Below are positions 38,022 to 46,493 of a DNA stretch of 64,000 nucleotides, in pieces. A model generated the notes under the pieces. The model saw nothing but the letters and a program-made list of their open reading frames with translations, was not told where the DNA came from and made no database searches. The DNA comes from Synechococcus sp. Nb3U1 (GTDB taxonomy: Bacteria > Cyanobacteriota > Cyanobacteriia > Thermostichales > Thermostichaceae). The DNA lies in contig NZ_JAKFYQ010000002.1 in the NCBI RefSeq assembly GCF_021533835.1, positions 62,001-126,000 of the forward strand. The letters run 5' to 3'. The position numbers and the translations under genes were made by a program. Numbering within the stretch: position 1 is the stretch's first letter; the number at the start of each line of letters is the position of its first letter.

Positions 38022-38155
38022 GAGAAAACCTGGCTAAGGGGTTAGCTCAATCCAACCCATCACATCTGAAGTACCCGATTGGGGGGATCCGCAGCTAGGA
38101 AGAGTCCGGGATCCCTTGCAGCTATATCAGGTCTGCCCTCAATTTTAGTGAAACT

Positions 38156-39154
38156 CTAGTGAAACATGCTGCTGACAGAGCTGTCTTCGTGGATACGCCA
38201 AATCGCCTCCCCCAGCACGTTAGCCACCGACAGAATGGTCAGTTCTGGGAAACGCTGTTCTGCGGGAACGGGGATGGTGTTGGTGACGATCACCTCTTCA
38301 AACAACCCACCCTGAAGGCGCTGAATGGCGGGCTCAGAGAAAACAGGATGGATAGCACAGGCGTAAACAGCCTTGGCTCCCAGCTTGCGCAACAGCTTTG
38401 CCCCTTCGGAAATGGTGCCCGCCGTATCGATCATGTCATCCACAAGGATGGCGGTTTTGTCCCGTACATCCCCGATCAAATTCATCACTTCTACGTCGTT
38501 ATGGGCTTGGCGGCGCTTGTCGATGATCGCCAGAGGGGCTTCCTTGAGTTTTTTGGCAAAGGCGCGGGCGCGGGCTACCCCTCCCACATCCGGTGAAACC
38601 ACCACGATCTCTTCGTTTAGCACCCCCTTCTCTTTCAAATAAGCTTGCAACACCGGCTGAGCATAGACGTGATCAAGAGGGATGTCGAAGTAGCCTTGGA
38701 TTTGGGCCGAGTGAAGATCCATGGCCAGTACCCGATGTGCCCCCGCCTGGGTGATCATGTTGGCCACTAGCTTGGCGGTTATCGCTTCACGCCCTGCAGT
38801 TTTCCGATCAGCACGAGCATAGCCATAGTAGGGCAAGACTGCGGTGATTTGTCGGGCAGAGGCGCGGCGGCAGGCATCGATGATCACCAGCAATTCCATC
38901 AGGTGATCATTAACGGGACGACAGGTGGGCTGCACCAGGTAAACATCCGCACCACGAATCGACTCTTGAATCTGGATATACAGCTCGCCATCGGCAAAGC
39001 GCTTTTGCACCATGGGGCCCAGATCCATGCCCAAATAGCGTGCTACCTCCTGAGCCAGAGCTGGGTTAGCACTGCCCGAGAAGATCTTGAGGCGGTTGCT
39101 GTCTGAGATCGGAACTAGAGGGGAAGGGGGGAGAAGGGGAGCAGAGCGAACCAC
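38156..39154 (-). CDS. prs: Ribose-phosphate pyrophosphokinase
   Basis: Makes PRPP from ribose 5-phosphate and ATP for purine, pyrimidine, histidine and tryptophan synthesis. The 332-residue protein has the N-terminal LKIFSGSANPALAQEVA, RADRKTAGREAITAKL (ATP-binding), DLHSAQIQGYFDIPLDH (metal and flexible loop), KRRQAHNDVEVMNLIGDV, and the PRPP-binding VDDMIDTAGTISEGA. A roughly 15-residue N-terminal extension starts at a GTG at 39154. It lies between the TM2 gene and the histidine kinase, all on one strand. Confidence 0.95.
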   Translation of the reverse strand: MVRSAPLLPPSPLVPISDSNRLKIFSGSANPALAQEVARYLGMDLGPMVQKRFADGELYIQIQESIRGADVYLVQPTCRPVNDHLMELLVIIDACRRASARQITAVLPYYGYARADRKTAGREAITAKLVANMITQAGAHRVLAMDLHSAQIQGYFDIPLDHVYAQPVLQAYLKEKGVLNEEIVVVSPDVGGVARARAFAKKLKEAPLAIIDKRRQAHNDVEVMNLIGDVRDKTAILVDDMIDTAGTISEGAKLLRKLGAKAVYACAIHPVFSEPAIQRLQGGLFEEVIVTNTIPVPAEQRFPELTILSVANVLGEAIWRIHEDSSVSSMFH

Positions 39155-39244
39155 AGATTGGAGTTGAACTCGTCCGTAGCCAACGCCTGACGGCGAGCTG
39201 TCGCTATCGTAGCACCGGCACTTCTCACCTCAGCAACCGTATTT

Positions 39245-39784
39245 TTAGATAAGAGGTTGATCTGGAGAGCGGGGCAACAAGTGAACAAACTGATATTCCA
39301 CTGCCCCTGTGATCCGGTTGTTCTCGGGGAAAGCCATGCCGCGGCGACTCAGTTCTTGCAGCGCCTGTTCGATCTCATCAAAATCAGCAGGCAAGTCGAT
39401 GGCAATTTCCGAGAGGGTGAGGATCCCCTGACGCTGTTGGGCCAGTCGTAGGATCTCCCGCATTAGGGCCTGTCCTTTCAGGGGTTCCTGGGGTAGGGAA
39501 GCCGGTGTTGTCTGGGTTGGAGGTTCCAGGCTGGGCTGGGATCCCTGGCTGCGGAGAACCGCTTGCTTGAAGTTGTAATCTTCCACCATGCCTGGGATCA
39601 AAAACAGGTCGATCAACTGGCCAATGCCTAACAACCCAAAAGTGAGTAGCCAGAGGATGCCTGTGCCGGTTTTGCCTGCATAGAGACGGTGGATGCCACA
39701 AGCTCCGAAGAAACCCAAACACCAAAAGGCATAGGCTGTACCGGTGGATTTGGGGGTCATCGGAACTAAGTAGCGGGAACTCAT
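39245..39784 (-). CDS. TM2-domain membrane protein with C-terminal winged-helix-like part
   Basis: A 179-residue protein. Residues 10-75 are a TM2 domain with two membrane segments (GTAYAFWCLGFFGACGIHRL, GTGILWLLTFGLLGIGQLID). The C-terminal half (about 110-179) is predicted soluble, and the sequence ALMREILRLAQQRQGILTLSEIA and EIEQALQELSRRGMAF looks like a small winged-helix domain. The ATG at 39784 (MSSRYLVP) gives a natural TM2 start; the frame is open 30 codons further up. The function is unknown. Confidence 0.75.
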   Translation of the reverse strand: MSSRYLVPMTPKSTGTAYAFWCLGFFGACGIHRLYAGKTGTGILWLLTFGLLGIGQLIDLFLIPGMVEDYNFKQAVLRSQGSQPSLEPPTQTTPASLPQEPLKGQALMREILRLAQQRQGILTLSEIAIDLPADFDEIEQALQELSRRGMAFPENNRITGAVEYQFVHLLPRSPDQPLI

Positions 39785-40087
39785 AGAATATTGACCAGGT
39801 ATACCTTCAGTCTGCCATCTCCTACTCTTGGCAGGCAAAGGGGAGCTGGAGAGCCTGATCCCCGATTCAGCCACTGGAACTGGGATGGGATCCCTCCCTC
39901 AGCCAGAGCACCCGCCTGCTTTGATCCCACATCCCTTGCGATTCAAAAGGAACGGAGTTTTTGTGTGCAAGTCCCCGGGTGGATCCCAGAGGGTGGAAAG
40001 CGAGATGGACAGGAGCAACTCTCGGGATAAACTTTTAGTGACAGGCTGGTTTGCAACTGGCCTGGGTTCTGATGGGTTCGGGTAAGG

Positions 40088-40939
40088 ATGGTTTCCCGCT
40101 CCTCTTGGATCTCTGGTGCTGCTGCTGCGGGGCTCGGGGTCATGACATTGGCTTTGGTGGTGGGGTTATTCGATCAGATCCTGCCGACACTGCCCAAACT
40201 TTCGATTTCGCTGGCTTGGCTCCCTGGGATCCTGGTGGGTGTTGGGGCGACTTATGGGGCTTTGAAGACACTGAGACTGGCCCTGTCATCGGATTCTTGG
40301 GCGGACTTGCGAGCGTCATTGCTGGCAACTTGGGTGCCCTTTGATCCGGCGGAGCATGGCGGTAAGCCCCGACAACCTGAGGTGGAGCCCCGCCCTGGGC
40401 AAATCGCACAAGAGATCCGACAAATCCAGATCCGCCATCAAAAGCTCCTTAACCGCATCAAGCAACAGGTGCGGGCGGAGATCCAAACCTGTGAACAGGC
40501 CCAAGCCCAACTGCGCAGCGAGCAACAACGCTGTCAAGCCCTCCAGGCCCAAGCCCAACAGCTGCAACAGCACTTACAAACTTTGCCCCCGCACACCCCT
40601 CCCCCATCCCCAAAAGCCAACCAAGAGGGAGAACTGCGCCGTCAGCTCCGTCAGCTTCAATTTCAAATCATCACCCTCAAAACAGAATTGGAACAGCAAG
40701 GGCTCCAACTGCAACACACAGAGGCAGAACGGGCCCAACTGCAACAACAGCAGCAGAAACTGAAGCGCCTGCTGCGCCACATAAAGGCCGAAAACCAGGA
40801 GCTGCGCTCACAACAAGACCAATGGGCACAGCAGGCCGAGCAATCTCAACAGCAGCTGCAGGCTCTACAACATTCCTACCGCGCCCTGCAGGTCTTGCGG
40901 GAAGTGGAAGTGGACTTATCCCAGAGCGATTCTGCCTGA
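40088..40939 (+). CDS. Membrane-anchored coiled-coil protein
   Basis: A 283-residue protein with two N-terminal hydrophobic segments (GAAAAGLGVMTLALVVGLFD and LAWLPGILVGVGATYGALKT), a basic/Pro hinge, and a long C-terminal coiled coil (about 120-275, heavy in Gln, Glu and Leu heptads, for example ELEQQGLQLQHTEAERAQLQ). There is a Pro-rich break near PPHTPPPSP. It could be a cytoskeletal or envelope scaffold, but I recognise no family. The ATG at 40088 follows GGTAAGG. Confidence 0.7.
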   Translation: MVSRSSWISGAAAAGLGVMTLALVVGLFDQILPTLPKLSISLAWLPGILVGVGATYGALKTLRLALSSDSWADLRASLLATWVPFDPAEHGGKPRQPEVEPRPGQIAQEIRQIQIRHQKLLNRIKQQVRAEIQTCEQAQAQLRSEQQRCQALQAQAQQLQQHLQTLPPHTPPPSPKANQEGELRRQLRQLQFQIITLKTELEQQGLQLQHTEAERAQLQQQQQKLKRLLRHIKAENQELRSQQDQWAQQAEQSQQQLQALQHSYRALQVLREVEVDLSQSDSA

Positions 40940-40966
40940 TCCTTCTGATCCCTAGCCCAGAGCCAA

Positions 40967-41014
40967 CCAAGATTCAGTCCAAGATTTAGTCCAAGATTTA
41001 GTTCAAGATTTAGT
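40967..41014. repeat. Four tandem copies of a 12-bp unit
   Basis: Copies of CCAAGATT(C/T)AGT at 40967-40978, 40979-40990, 40991-41002 and 41003-41014, with one or two changes each. The last copy overlaps the stop codon of the minus-strand gene at 41010. A short minisatellite, probably from replication slippage. Confidence 0.85.
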
Positions 41015-41408
41015 CGCTGAAGCGATAGCGGGTGAGCCGCTCTACCTGTTGGGTTGTTAAACCAAGCTGCCGGGCCAAGTTGAGCGTCACCTCGTTGGGA
41101 TCCAATTCCGCAAACTCGTACTCCAATTTCCGCAAGACAGGACTGGAGGTGGTGACATCCACCTTGGTGTAGCCCCGGTTCGTGCGGATCTCGGCTTCAA
41201 TTGCCAAGATATCCAAAACCAAGGTGGCCTGTTGCTGACTGGTAATGGTTAGGGGCTGATCCAGAGGTCGCGGTTGGCTGAGGGCTTGCTCCGTAATCCA
41301 CTGCCCCCCCACCCAGAATGAAAGCCCCACCAGAGGCAAGGGCAACCAGAACTCCCAGCCCAGCTTGTACAGGAGATGGTGTAAGTGGCGCGCTCTCCCC
41401 AGCAACAC
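41010..41408 (-). CDS. Conserved membrane-associated protein, function unknown
   Basis: A 132-residue protein with one N-terminal membrane segment (FWLPLPLVGLSFWVGGQWIT) and a soluble tail (SQQQATLVLDILAIEAEIRT, KLEYEFAELDPNEVTLNLAR, GLTTQQVERLTRYRFSD). The tail is strand- and helix-rich and conserved-looking. The start is a GTG at 41408. It is divergent from rppA across 69 bp. Confidence 0.65.
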   Translation of the reverse strand: MLLGRARHLHHLLYKLGWEFWLPLPLVGLSFWVGGQWITEQALSQPRPLDQPLTITSQQQATLVLDILAIEAEIRTNRGYTKVDVTTSSPVLRKLEYEFAELDPNEVTLNLARQLGLTTQQVERLTRYRFSD

Positions 41409-41477
41409 AGCGGAATCTTTCCTTGCAAACAGCTGTCAACTGCGTTGATCCTAACCTAAGTAGCGTGGAGCAGTGAC

Positions 41478-42161
41478 GTGCGCATTTTGTTGTTGGAGGA
41501 TGATCCCGAACAACTGGAGCCTCTGCAGGCGGCGCTTCAGGAATCCGGGCATGTGGTGGATCCGGTTCGAGAGGGGGAGACCGCCGCCTGGTTACTGGAG
41601 GAAAAGAGCTATGACTTGTTAATTTTGGACTGGATGGTGCCCCTGCAAAGTGGGGTGCAGTTGTGTCGTCAGTATCGGCAAAAGAAGGGGGCAGCACCGG
41701 TGCTGATGCTAACCGCCAAAGATACCACCCAGGACGTGGTGCAGGGGTTGGATGCGGGGGCAGATGATTACTTGGTTAAGCCCGTCGATGTGGTGGAATT
41801 GCTGGCACGAGTACGGGCTTTGGGACGACGCTCGCCTGAGTGGCGGGAGGATACGCTGGCTCTGGGATCCCTGCAACTGCATTTGACCAGCTTGCGGGTG
41901 GAGCGGCACGGGCAGGAGGTGCAGCTTTCGGGCAAAGAATTTCAACTGATGGAATATCTGATGCGTCACCCAGAACAGGTGATGAGTCGTGGGCAAATTG
42001 AGCAATCGGTATGGGAGTGGGGATCCGAGCCGGAGAGCAATGCGGTCACGGCGCTTGTGCGGCGGCTGCGGTTACGGTTAAAGGAGGTGGAGGCCCAAGA
42101 GTGGATCGAGTCGGTCTATGGCCAGGGCTATCGCCTGAGGATCCCACCAGGGGAAACCTGA
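41478..42161 (+). CDS. rppA: OmpR/PhoB-family response regulator (RppA-like)
   Basis: A 227-residue DNA-binding regulator. REC domain with acidic residues at 7-9, phospho-acceptor Asp51 (LLILDWMVPL), a Thr in VLMLTAKDT, and Lys in DDYLVKPVD. The C-terminal winged helix (LQLHLTSLRVERHGQEVQLS, KEFQLMEYLMRHPEQVMSR, VTALVRRLRLRLKE, VYGQGYRLR) is standard OmpR/PhoB. In cyanobacteria RppA (NrsR) with RppB controls redox or nickel responses. It precedes the kinase by 46 bp. The GTG at 41478 is the start. Confidence 0.92.
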   Translation: MRILLLEDDPEQLEPLQAALQESGHVVDPVREGETAAWLLEEKSYDLLILDWMVPLQSGVQLCRQYRQKKGAAPVLMLTAKDTTQDVVQGLDAGADDYLVKPVDVVELLARVRALGRRSPEWREDTLALGSLQLHLTSLRVERHGQEVQLSGKEFQLMEYLMRHPEQVMSRGQIEQSVWEWGSEPESNAVTALVRRLRLRLKEVEAQEWIESVYGQGYRLRIPPGET

Positions 42162-42207
42162 AGGGTTATGGTCAGTTGCGGGCTTTTGCAAGAACGGTTA
42201 GGGGCGC

Positions 42208-43530
42208 ATGAGTACGGGAACTCCCTCCCAATTGTTTAACCGCAGTCGTCGCCAGTTGGCGGGCAGTTTTACCGCGGTGATGGGCGGGATTTTGGTGGTG
42301 TTTGCCGGCTCCCTCTACGCTTGGGAGTCCCACAATCAGTTGCGGGCCTTCGATCAGGATTTGCAGGCTAAGGCCACGGTGATGGCATCGGCAGTGAAGG
42401 TGGAACTGCGCCAAGGCCAATGGCGGGTGGTTCTGAACGAGGTGCCTTTTTTGGGGGGCAAAAGCCAGCCCATTGACAATGATCTGGTCTATGTCCGCTG
42501 GTTTGAGGCTGATGGATCCCTGCGGCAATACGTGGGATCCCGACCGGAAAGGGTCTTATCCGATGTGCCGGGGTTCAAAACCTTGGGATCCCTGCGTCAG
42601 CTCACCATCCCGGTGCAACAGGAAGAGCAGTTGATTGGCTATTTGCAGATGGCGGTACCCCTAACCCCGCTGCACGTAACCCTAGCCCGCTTGCGCTGGA
42701 TATTGGTGTTGGGAGTGCCGGGAACCTTGGCTTTGATCGCGGGGGCAGGCTGGATCCTGGGGGACTTGGCTATGCAACCGATTCGCCGTTCCTACACCCA
42801 GTTGCAACGGTTCACTGCCGATGCTTCCCACGAATTGCGGGCACCCTTGGCAGCTTTGATGAGCAATGCCCAGGTGGGGCTTCTGTCTCCCGACCAAGCT
42901 CAGCACCGTCTGGAAAAGGTGGTGAACACCACCCGCCGCATGAGTTTTCTGGTGGAGACTCTGCTCACCTTGGCCCGCCACGAAGGATCCTTGGATGTGG
43001 GCCAATTGCCAGAGATAGATTTGACCCAGTTACTTCAGGAGCTGAGCCAGATCTATCAACCCCAGGTCCAAGCGCAAGGGCTGAAATGGGTCTACGAGAT
43101 TCCGCCTGGAACCTGGCTGGTGCGCGGAGAGCGGCATCTGCTGCGCCAAGCCATCGATAATCTCCTCAGAAATGCCCTGCAATATACCCCAGTCGGGGGA
43201 TCCGTTCGCCTCAGTCTGGCCCTCCGAGATCGCTGGCTAGAAATTGGGGTTGCCGATACAGGCATTGGCATTCCAGCGGAGCATCTGCCCCACTTGGGGG
43301 AGCGGTTTTACCGGGTGGATGAGACACGGGCACGACATACAGGGGGGTTTGGACTGGGATTGGCTCTGGTGAAGCAGATCGCCGCAGCTCATGGGGGATC
43401 CGTGCAAGTGACCAGCCAAGTGGGCAAGGGATCCCAGTTCATCCTGCGATGGCCCTTGTCATCTTCTCGTCATCTTTCTTCTGCACCTTTGGAATGTACT
43501 GCTCAGACTTCGGTGGAAATACCCGGCTGA
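42208..43530 (+). CDS. rppB: Membrane sensor histidine kinase (RppB-like)
   Basis: A 440-residue transmembrane histidine kinase, partner of the regulator upstream. Two membrane helices (about 15-40 and 160-185) bracket a periplasmic sensor of about 120 residues. Then come the HisKA domain with His208 (FTADASHELRAPLAALMSNA), and the ATPase domain with N box LRQAIDNLLRNALQYTP, G1 VADTGIGIPAEHL and G2 GGFGLGLALVKQIAAAHGG. Residues after about 410 are a low-complexity tail. The overall layout and operon order match RppAB/NrsRS, so the signal may be redox or metal. ATG 42208. Confidence 0.9.
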   Translation: MSTGTPSQLFNRSRRQLAGSFTAVMGGILVVFAGSLYAWESHNQLRAFDQDLQAKATVMASAVKVELRQGQWRVVLNEVPFLGGKSQPIDNDLVYVRWFEADGSLRQYVGSRPERVLSDVPGFKTLGSLRQLTIPVQQEEQLIGYLQMAVPLTPLHVTLARLRWILVLGVPGTLALIAGAGWILGDLAMQPIRRSYTQLQRFTADASHELRAPLAALMSNAQVGLLSPDQAQHRLEKVVNTTRRMSFLVETLLTLARHEGSLDVGQLPEIDLTQLLQELSQIYQPQVQAQGLKWVYEIPPGTWLVRGERHLLRQAIDNLLRNALQYTPVGGSVRLSLALRDRWLEIGVADTGIGIPAEHLPHLGERFYRVDETRARHTGGFGLGLALVKQIAAAHGGSVQVTSQVGKGSQFILRWPLSSSRHLSSAPLECTAQTSVEIPG

Positions 43531-43635
43531 GGGGAGCGGATCCCGATTTCGCCACCGGCTGTGGTCACAGAATCCCTGATTTCGAGCGGTCTTGTCTGCA
43601 TTCGTGTTGTTACGTGTTGTTAGGAACAATCATTC

Positions 43636-44304
43636 ATGATGAACCGTACTTTGAATCCCAACCATACCCGCCTCTTGCCCTTGTTGGTCTTACTTACCCC
43701 TCTGCTGTTGGTATCTCCGGCTGCAGCCCAGCGGGGGCGGAATTCTTCTCGGGTAGTCCAACAACCTCAGATCTCTCAACCGGCAGTCTTTGATCAGCGA
43801 ACCCTGAATCGCGCCGGTCGAGATTTGGCAAAAGCCGAGCGCTCCCTGCTACAGGCGGAGTTTTTCGCGCAGCGGCTATCTTCTTCCGAGGCAGCCACCC
43901 TGACCGAGCTGGGTCGGGAGACCCTACAGGAGGCACGGGCTTCCTTCCAGGCAGGCGACTTTTTTGCCGCCAGAGAGGCTGCCAAAGCAGCCGATAACCT
44001 TTTCAAGGCAGCTAACGCCCTCTACGAGGGGGAAACTGGCTATATGGGCCATCATTCCAGTCGCTCCTTTTTCGAAGCTCCTTTTCGCGCCCAAGAGAAC
44101 CTTACTCGCCTGAAAGCAGAGCTAGCTTACTACGGCAACAGTGACAGTAGAGTCTCTGAGCTGATGCAGCAAGCAGAGGACTTGTTAAGCAATGTCAATA
44201 CAGCTCCCGGCAGCTACAGCTTCAAGGATTTTGCCCAGAGTCGTGCTGCCCGCCACACTGCCCGCGCTGCTCTACACCTGATGGCCTCTGAGCGGGGGTT
44301 CTAG
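43636..44304 (+). CDS. Secreted helical protein, function unknown
   Basis: A 222-residue protein with a signal peptide (RLLPLLVLLTPLLLVSPAAAQ, cleavage after AAAQ) and a mainly helical mature part rich in Ala (TLNRAGRDLAKAERSLLQAEF, QEARASFQAGDFFAAREAAK). The Glu/Arg/Ala composition resembles TPR-like or four-helix exported proteins. I recognise no family. It follows rppB by 105 bp and could be a target of that system. Confidence 0.68.
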   Translation: MMNRTLNPNHTRLLPLLVLLTPLLLVSPAAAQRGRNSSRVVQQPQISQPAVFDQRTLNRAGRDLAKAERSLLQAEFFAQRLSSSEAATLTELGRETLQEARASFQAGDFFAAREAAKAADNLFKAANALYEGETGYMGHHSSRSFFEAPFRAQENLTRLKAELAYYGNSDSRVSELMQQAEDLLSNVNTAPGSYSFKDFAQSRAARHTARAALHLMASERGF

Positions 44305-44477
44305 CTTCTACCCTCGGCAGGTGACAACCTTCGGGATCCCATCCGACTCGGGATCCCGACAGGGCTTCCTTCGCAGCTAACCTTGTTGCCCCGACCAACC
44401 CATGAGTCCTCATCTAGGCAGTCCTGTCTAGCCAACCTGTTCGTCCCCGGCAACACTATTTGACTTTGTGTCGTACA

Positions 44478-44497
44478 TGAAGTCGGAAAAGGCTGTA
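44478..44497 (-). repeat. Isolated end of the MITE-like repeat
   Basis: The reverse complement of TACAGCCTTTTCCGACTTCA, identical to the first 20 bp of the copy at 18450, lies in an otherwise gene-free gap of 280 bp. It is a solo remnant. Confidence 0.6.
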
Positions 44498-44584
44498 GCC
44501 TAGCTCAAACCGGAAAAAGGGCTGGAAAATGAGAGCTAATCCATTTCTGGCTGCAACTAGGCTTGAGGAAGCACAGGGAGAGAG

Positions 44585-44860
44585 ATGCTCGAGCCAATCT
44601 TAATCGGGTTGAGTGCCCTGCTCTGGGGCAGTCTTTGGGGCTACGCTACGCTGTTGATTCTGCTGGTGAATTTTAAAGAGAGCGACTCGGTTTACGCCTA
44701 CCCGATGCAAACGGTGCTGGATCGCTTCGTAGAATCTTTGGGGTTAGGCTGGCTGAAAACCTTACATGCGATGCAACTAAAGCCCCTGCGCCAGATCAGC
44801 TATGCTCTGTTCGGCGCTGTCACTCTAGGAGTAGCCTTCATGCTCTGGGTGTTGGGCTAA
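44585..44860 (+). CDS. Small membrane protein, function unknown
   Basis: A 91-residue protein with two membrane segments (LIGLSALLWGSLWGYATLLILL and ISYALFGAVTLGVAFMLWVLG) and an intervening amphipathic loop. It is close to a GGGAGAG ribosome site. It precedes the nucleoside-type ABC permease by 28 bp and may be cotranscribed with it. Confidence 0.65.
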   Translation: MLEPILIGLSALLWGSLWGYATLLILLVNFKESDSVYAYPMQTVLDRFVESLGLGWLKTLHAMQLKPLRQISYALFGAVTLGVAFMLWVLG

Positions 44861-44888
44861 GGTATTTTCGCCCCACAATGGGTAAGTT

Positions 44889-45863
44889 ATGAACACGGCT
44901 CAACTGATCGCCATCCTCTCCACCGCCATCGCCACCGCCACACCGCTGGTGTTTGCCTGTGTGGGGGAAACCCTCACCGAACGGGCAGGGGTGATCAATC
45001 TCTCGGCGGAGGGGACAATCATGCTGGCGGCCATGACCGGGTTTGCAACAGCCAAGCTGACCGGAAACCTCTGGCTGGGTTTTTTAGCCGCTGCAGCCGT
45101 AGGAGCAGGGTTTGCGCTGATCGTGGCTTTTGGATCCATTAGTTTGAAAGGATCTCAAATTGCCATTGGCTTTGTCTTGGCCTTGTTGGGGGCGGATTTA
45201 TCCTCTTTTTTGGGCAACCCGTTTGTGCGGATCCCAGGGCCAACCGTGCCGAGCTGGCCGATTCCTTTTTTGAGAGATGTGCCGCTGTTGGGCCCCCTCT
45301 TGTTTCGCGGGGATCTGTTGGTTTATGCCAGCTACGTTCTCATCGTGGGAACCTGGTTCTTTTTTTATTGCACTCGGCCCGGCTTGATGTTGCGAGCCAT
45401 AGGGGAACAACCGGCGGCAGCTTTTGCTCGCGGCACCGATGTCATTTTCTGGCGATATTTTTACACTCTGCTTGGGGGATCCCTGTTGGGCATCGCCGGA
45501 GCTGCTTTTTCTCTGGATTTTAAGGCCGGTTGGAGCCACCGACATACGGCGGGATATGGCTGGATTGCCCTGGCCATCGTGATTTTCGGCGGTTGGAACC
45601 CGCTGCGGGCCGCTCTAGGAGCCTATCTATTTGGGATTTTGCAATCCTTTGCCGGGGTTGCCCAAACCACCATCCGTGCTGTACCCACCCAAGTCTTTAC
45701 AGTTGCCCCCTTTGTGCTGATGATTTCGGTGCTGGTGCTCACCTCCGGGGAATGGTGGGAGTATGGCTTGCGTGGGATCCCGCCACGAGTGCGACGCTGG
45801 ATTCAGCAAACGGTGAAGGCGACTCCGCCCGCAGCCTTGGGGCAAGTGTTTGAGCCTGATTAG
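44889..45863 (+). CDS. ABC transporter permease, nucleoside/BMP type
   Basis: A 324-residue permease of the BPD_transp_2 family (as in BmpC/NupQ/YufQ systems that import nucleosides). It has about nine membrane helices, starting LIAILSTAIATATPLVFACV, with the family blocks ERAGVINLSAEGTIMLAA, RAIGEQPAAAFARGTDV and HTAGYGWIALAIVIFGGWNP. A full system also needs a BMP binding protein, a second permease and an ATPase, none of which is next to it. ATG 44889. Confidence 0.87.
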   Translation: MNTAQLIAILSTAIATATPLVFACVGETLTERAGVINLSAEGTIMLAAMTGFATAKLTGNLWLGFLAAAAVGAGFALIVAFGSISLKGSQIAIGFVLALLGADLSSFLGNPFVRIPGPTVPSWPIPFLRDVPLLGPLLFRGDLLVYASYVLIVGTWFFFYCTRPGLMLRAIGEQPAAAFARGTDVIFWRYFYTLLGGSLLGIAGAAFSLDFKAGWSHRHTAGYGWIALAIVIFGGWNPLRAALGAYLFGILQSFAGVAQTTIRAVPTQVFTVAPFVLMISVLVLTSGEWWEYGLRGIPPRVRRWIQQTVKATPPAALGQVFEPD

Positions 45864-45877
45864 GAGCGAATCTCCCC

Positions 45878-46390
45878 TCAAAAAACGGCGTGCAGCCGTT
45901 GCAGAGCAGTCTGGATTTCGGCGATCTCCGAGGGATCCAACTTTTGAAAGCGCTCTTTTAGATAGGCAATGTGAGCTGGGAAAATGTCCTCAAACAGTTT
46001 TTCTCCTGCCTCCGTGAGCACGATCTTGAAGCAGCGTCGATTTTCGGGGGGCACTTCTCGGCGCACCAAGCCCTTTTGCTCCAGACGATCCACAATGCCT
46101 GTCAGGGTTCCTTTGGTCACCAACGTTTTTTTGGCCAAAACGTTCATGGTCATGCCGGGGGTATTGCCGAGGGTAACCAACACATCAAACTGGGGGGAGG
46201 TCAGCCCCATTTGCCGAACATGCACTCCAGAATAATTTTCAAAGGCTTGATAGGCCCGCGCCAGATCTCGCAACAGCCCCAAAAAGGGTTCGCGGGCGGC
46301 CAACACGGAGGGCTTGAGGGGTTCACTTTTCTTGCTGCTGGTGCTGTTTTTGGGGGTGCGAGGAGAACGAGTGGCAGTGGTGGTGGGCAT
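45878..46390 (-). CDS. MarR-family transcriptional regulator
   Basis: A 170-residue winged-helix repressor. The N-terminus is a Ser/Lys-rich extension (about 30 residues), then the MarR fold with LTSPQFDVLVTLGNTPGMTM, recognition helix in VLAKKTLVTKGTLTGIVDRLEQKGLV, and the wing REVPPENRRCFKIVLTEAG. It would bind its own or a neighbouring promoter. It lies convergent to the ABC permease, 14 bp apart, and upstream of moeA in the same direction. The effector is unknown. Confidence 0.9.
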   Translation of the reverse strand: MPTTTATRSPRTPKNSTSSKKSEPLKPSVLAAREPFLGLLRDLARAYQAFENYSGVHVRQMGLTSPQFDVLVTLGNTPGMTMNVLAKKTLVTKGTLTGIVDRLEQKGLVRREVPPENRRCFKIVLTEAGEKLFEDIFPAHIAYLKERFQKLDPSEIAEIQTALQRLHAVF

Positions 46391-46493
46391 AGTGAAGGTG
46401 AGTGAATCGGGCTAAACGATCGAGTACAGTCTTAACTAAATGATAGCCAATTCCAACATAGTCCTAATACAAAGTAAGTATTTGCAATCTCTT

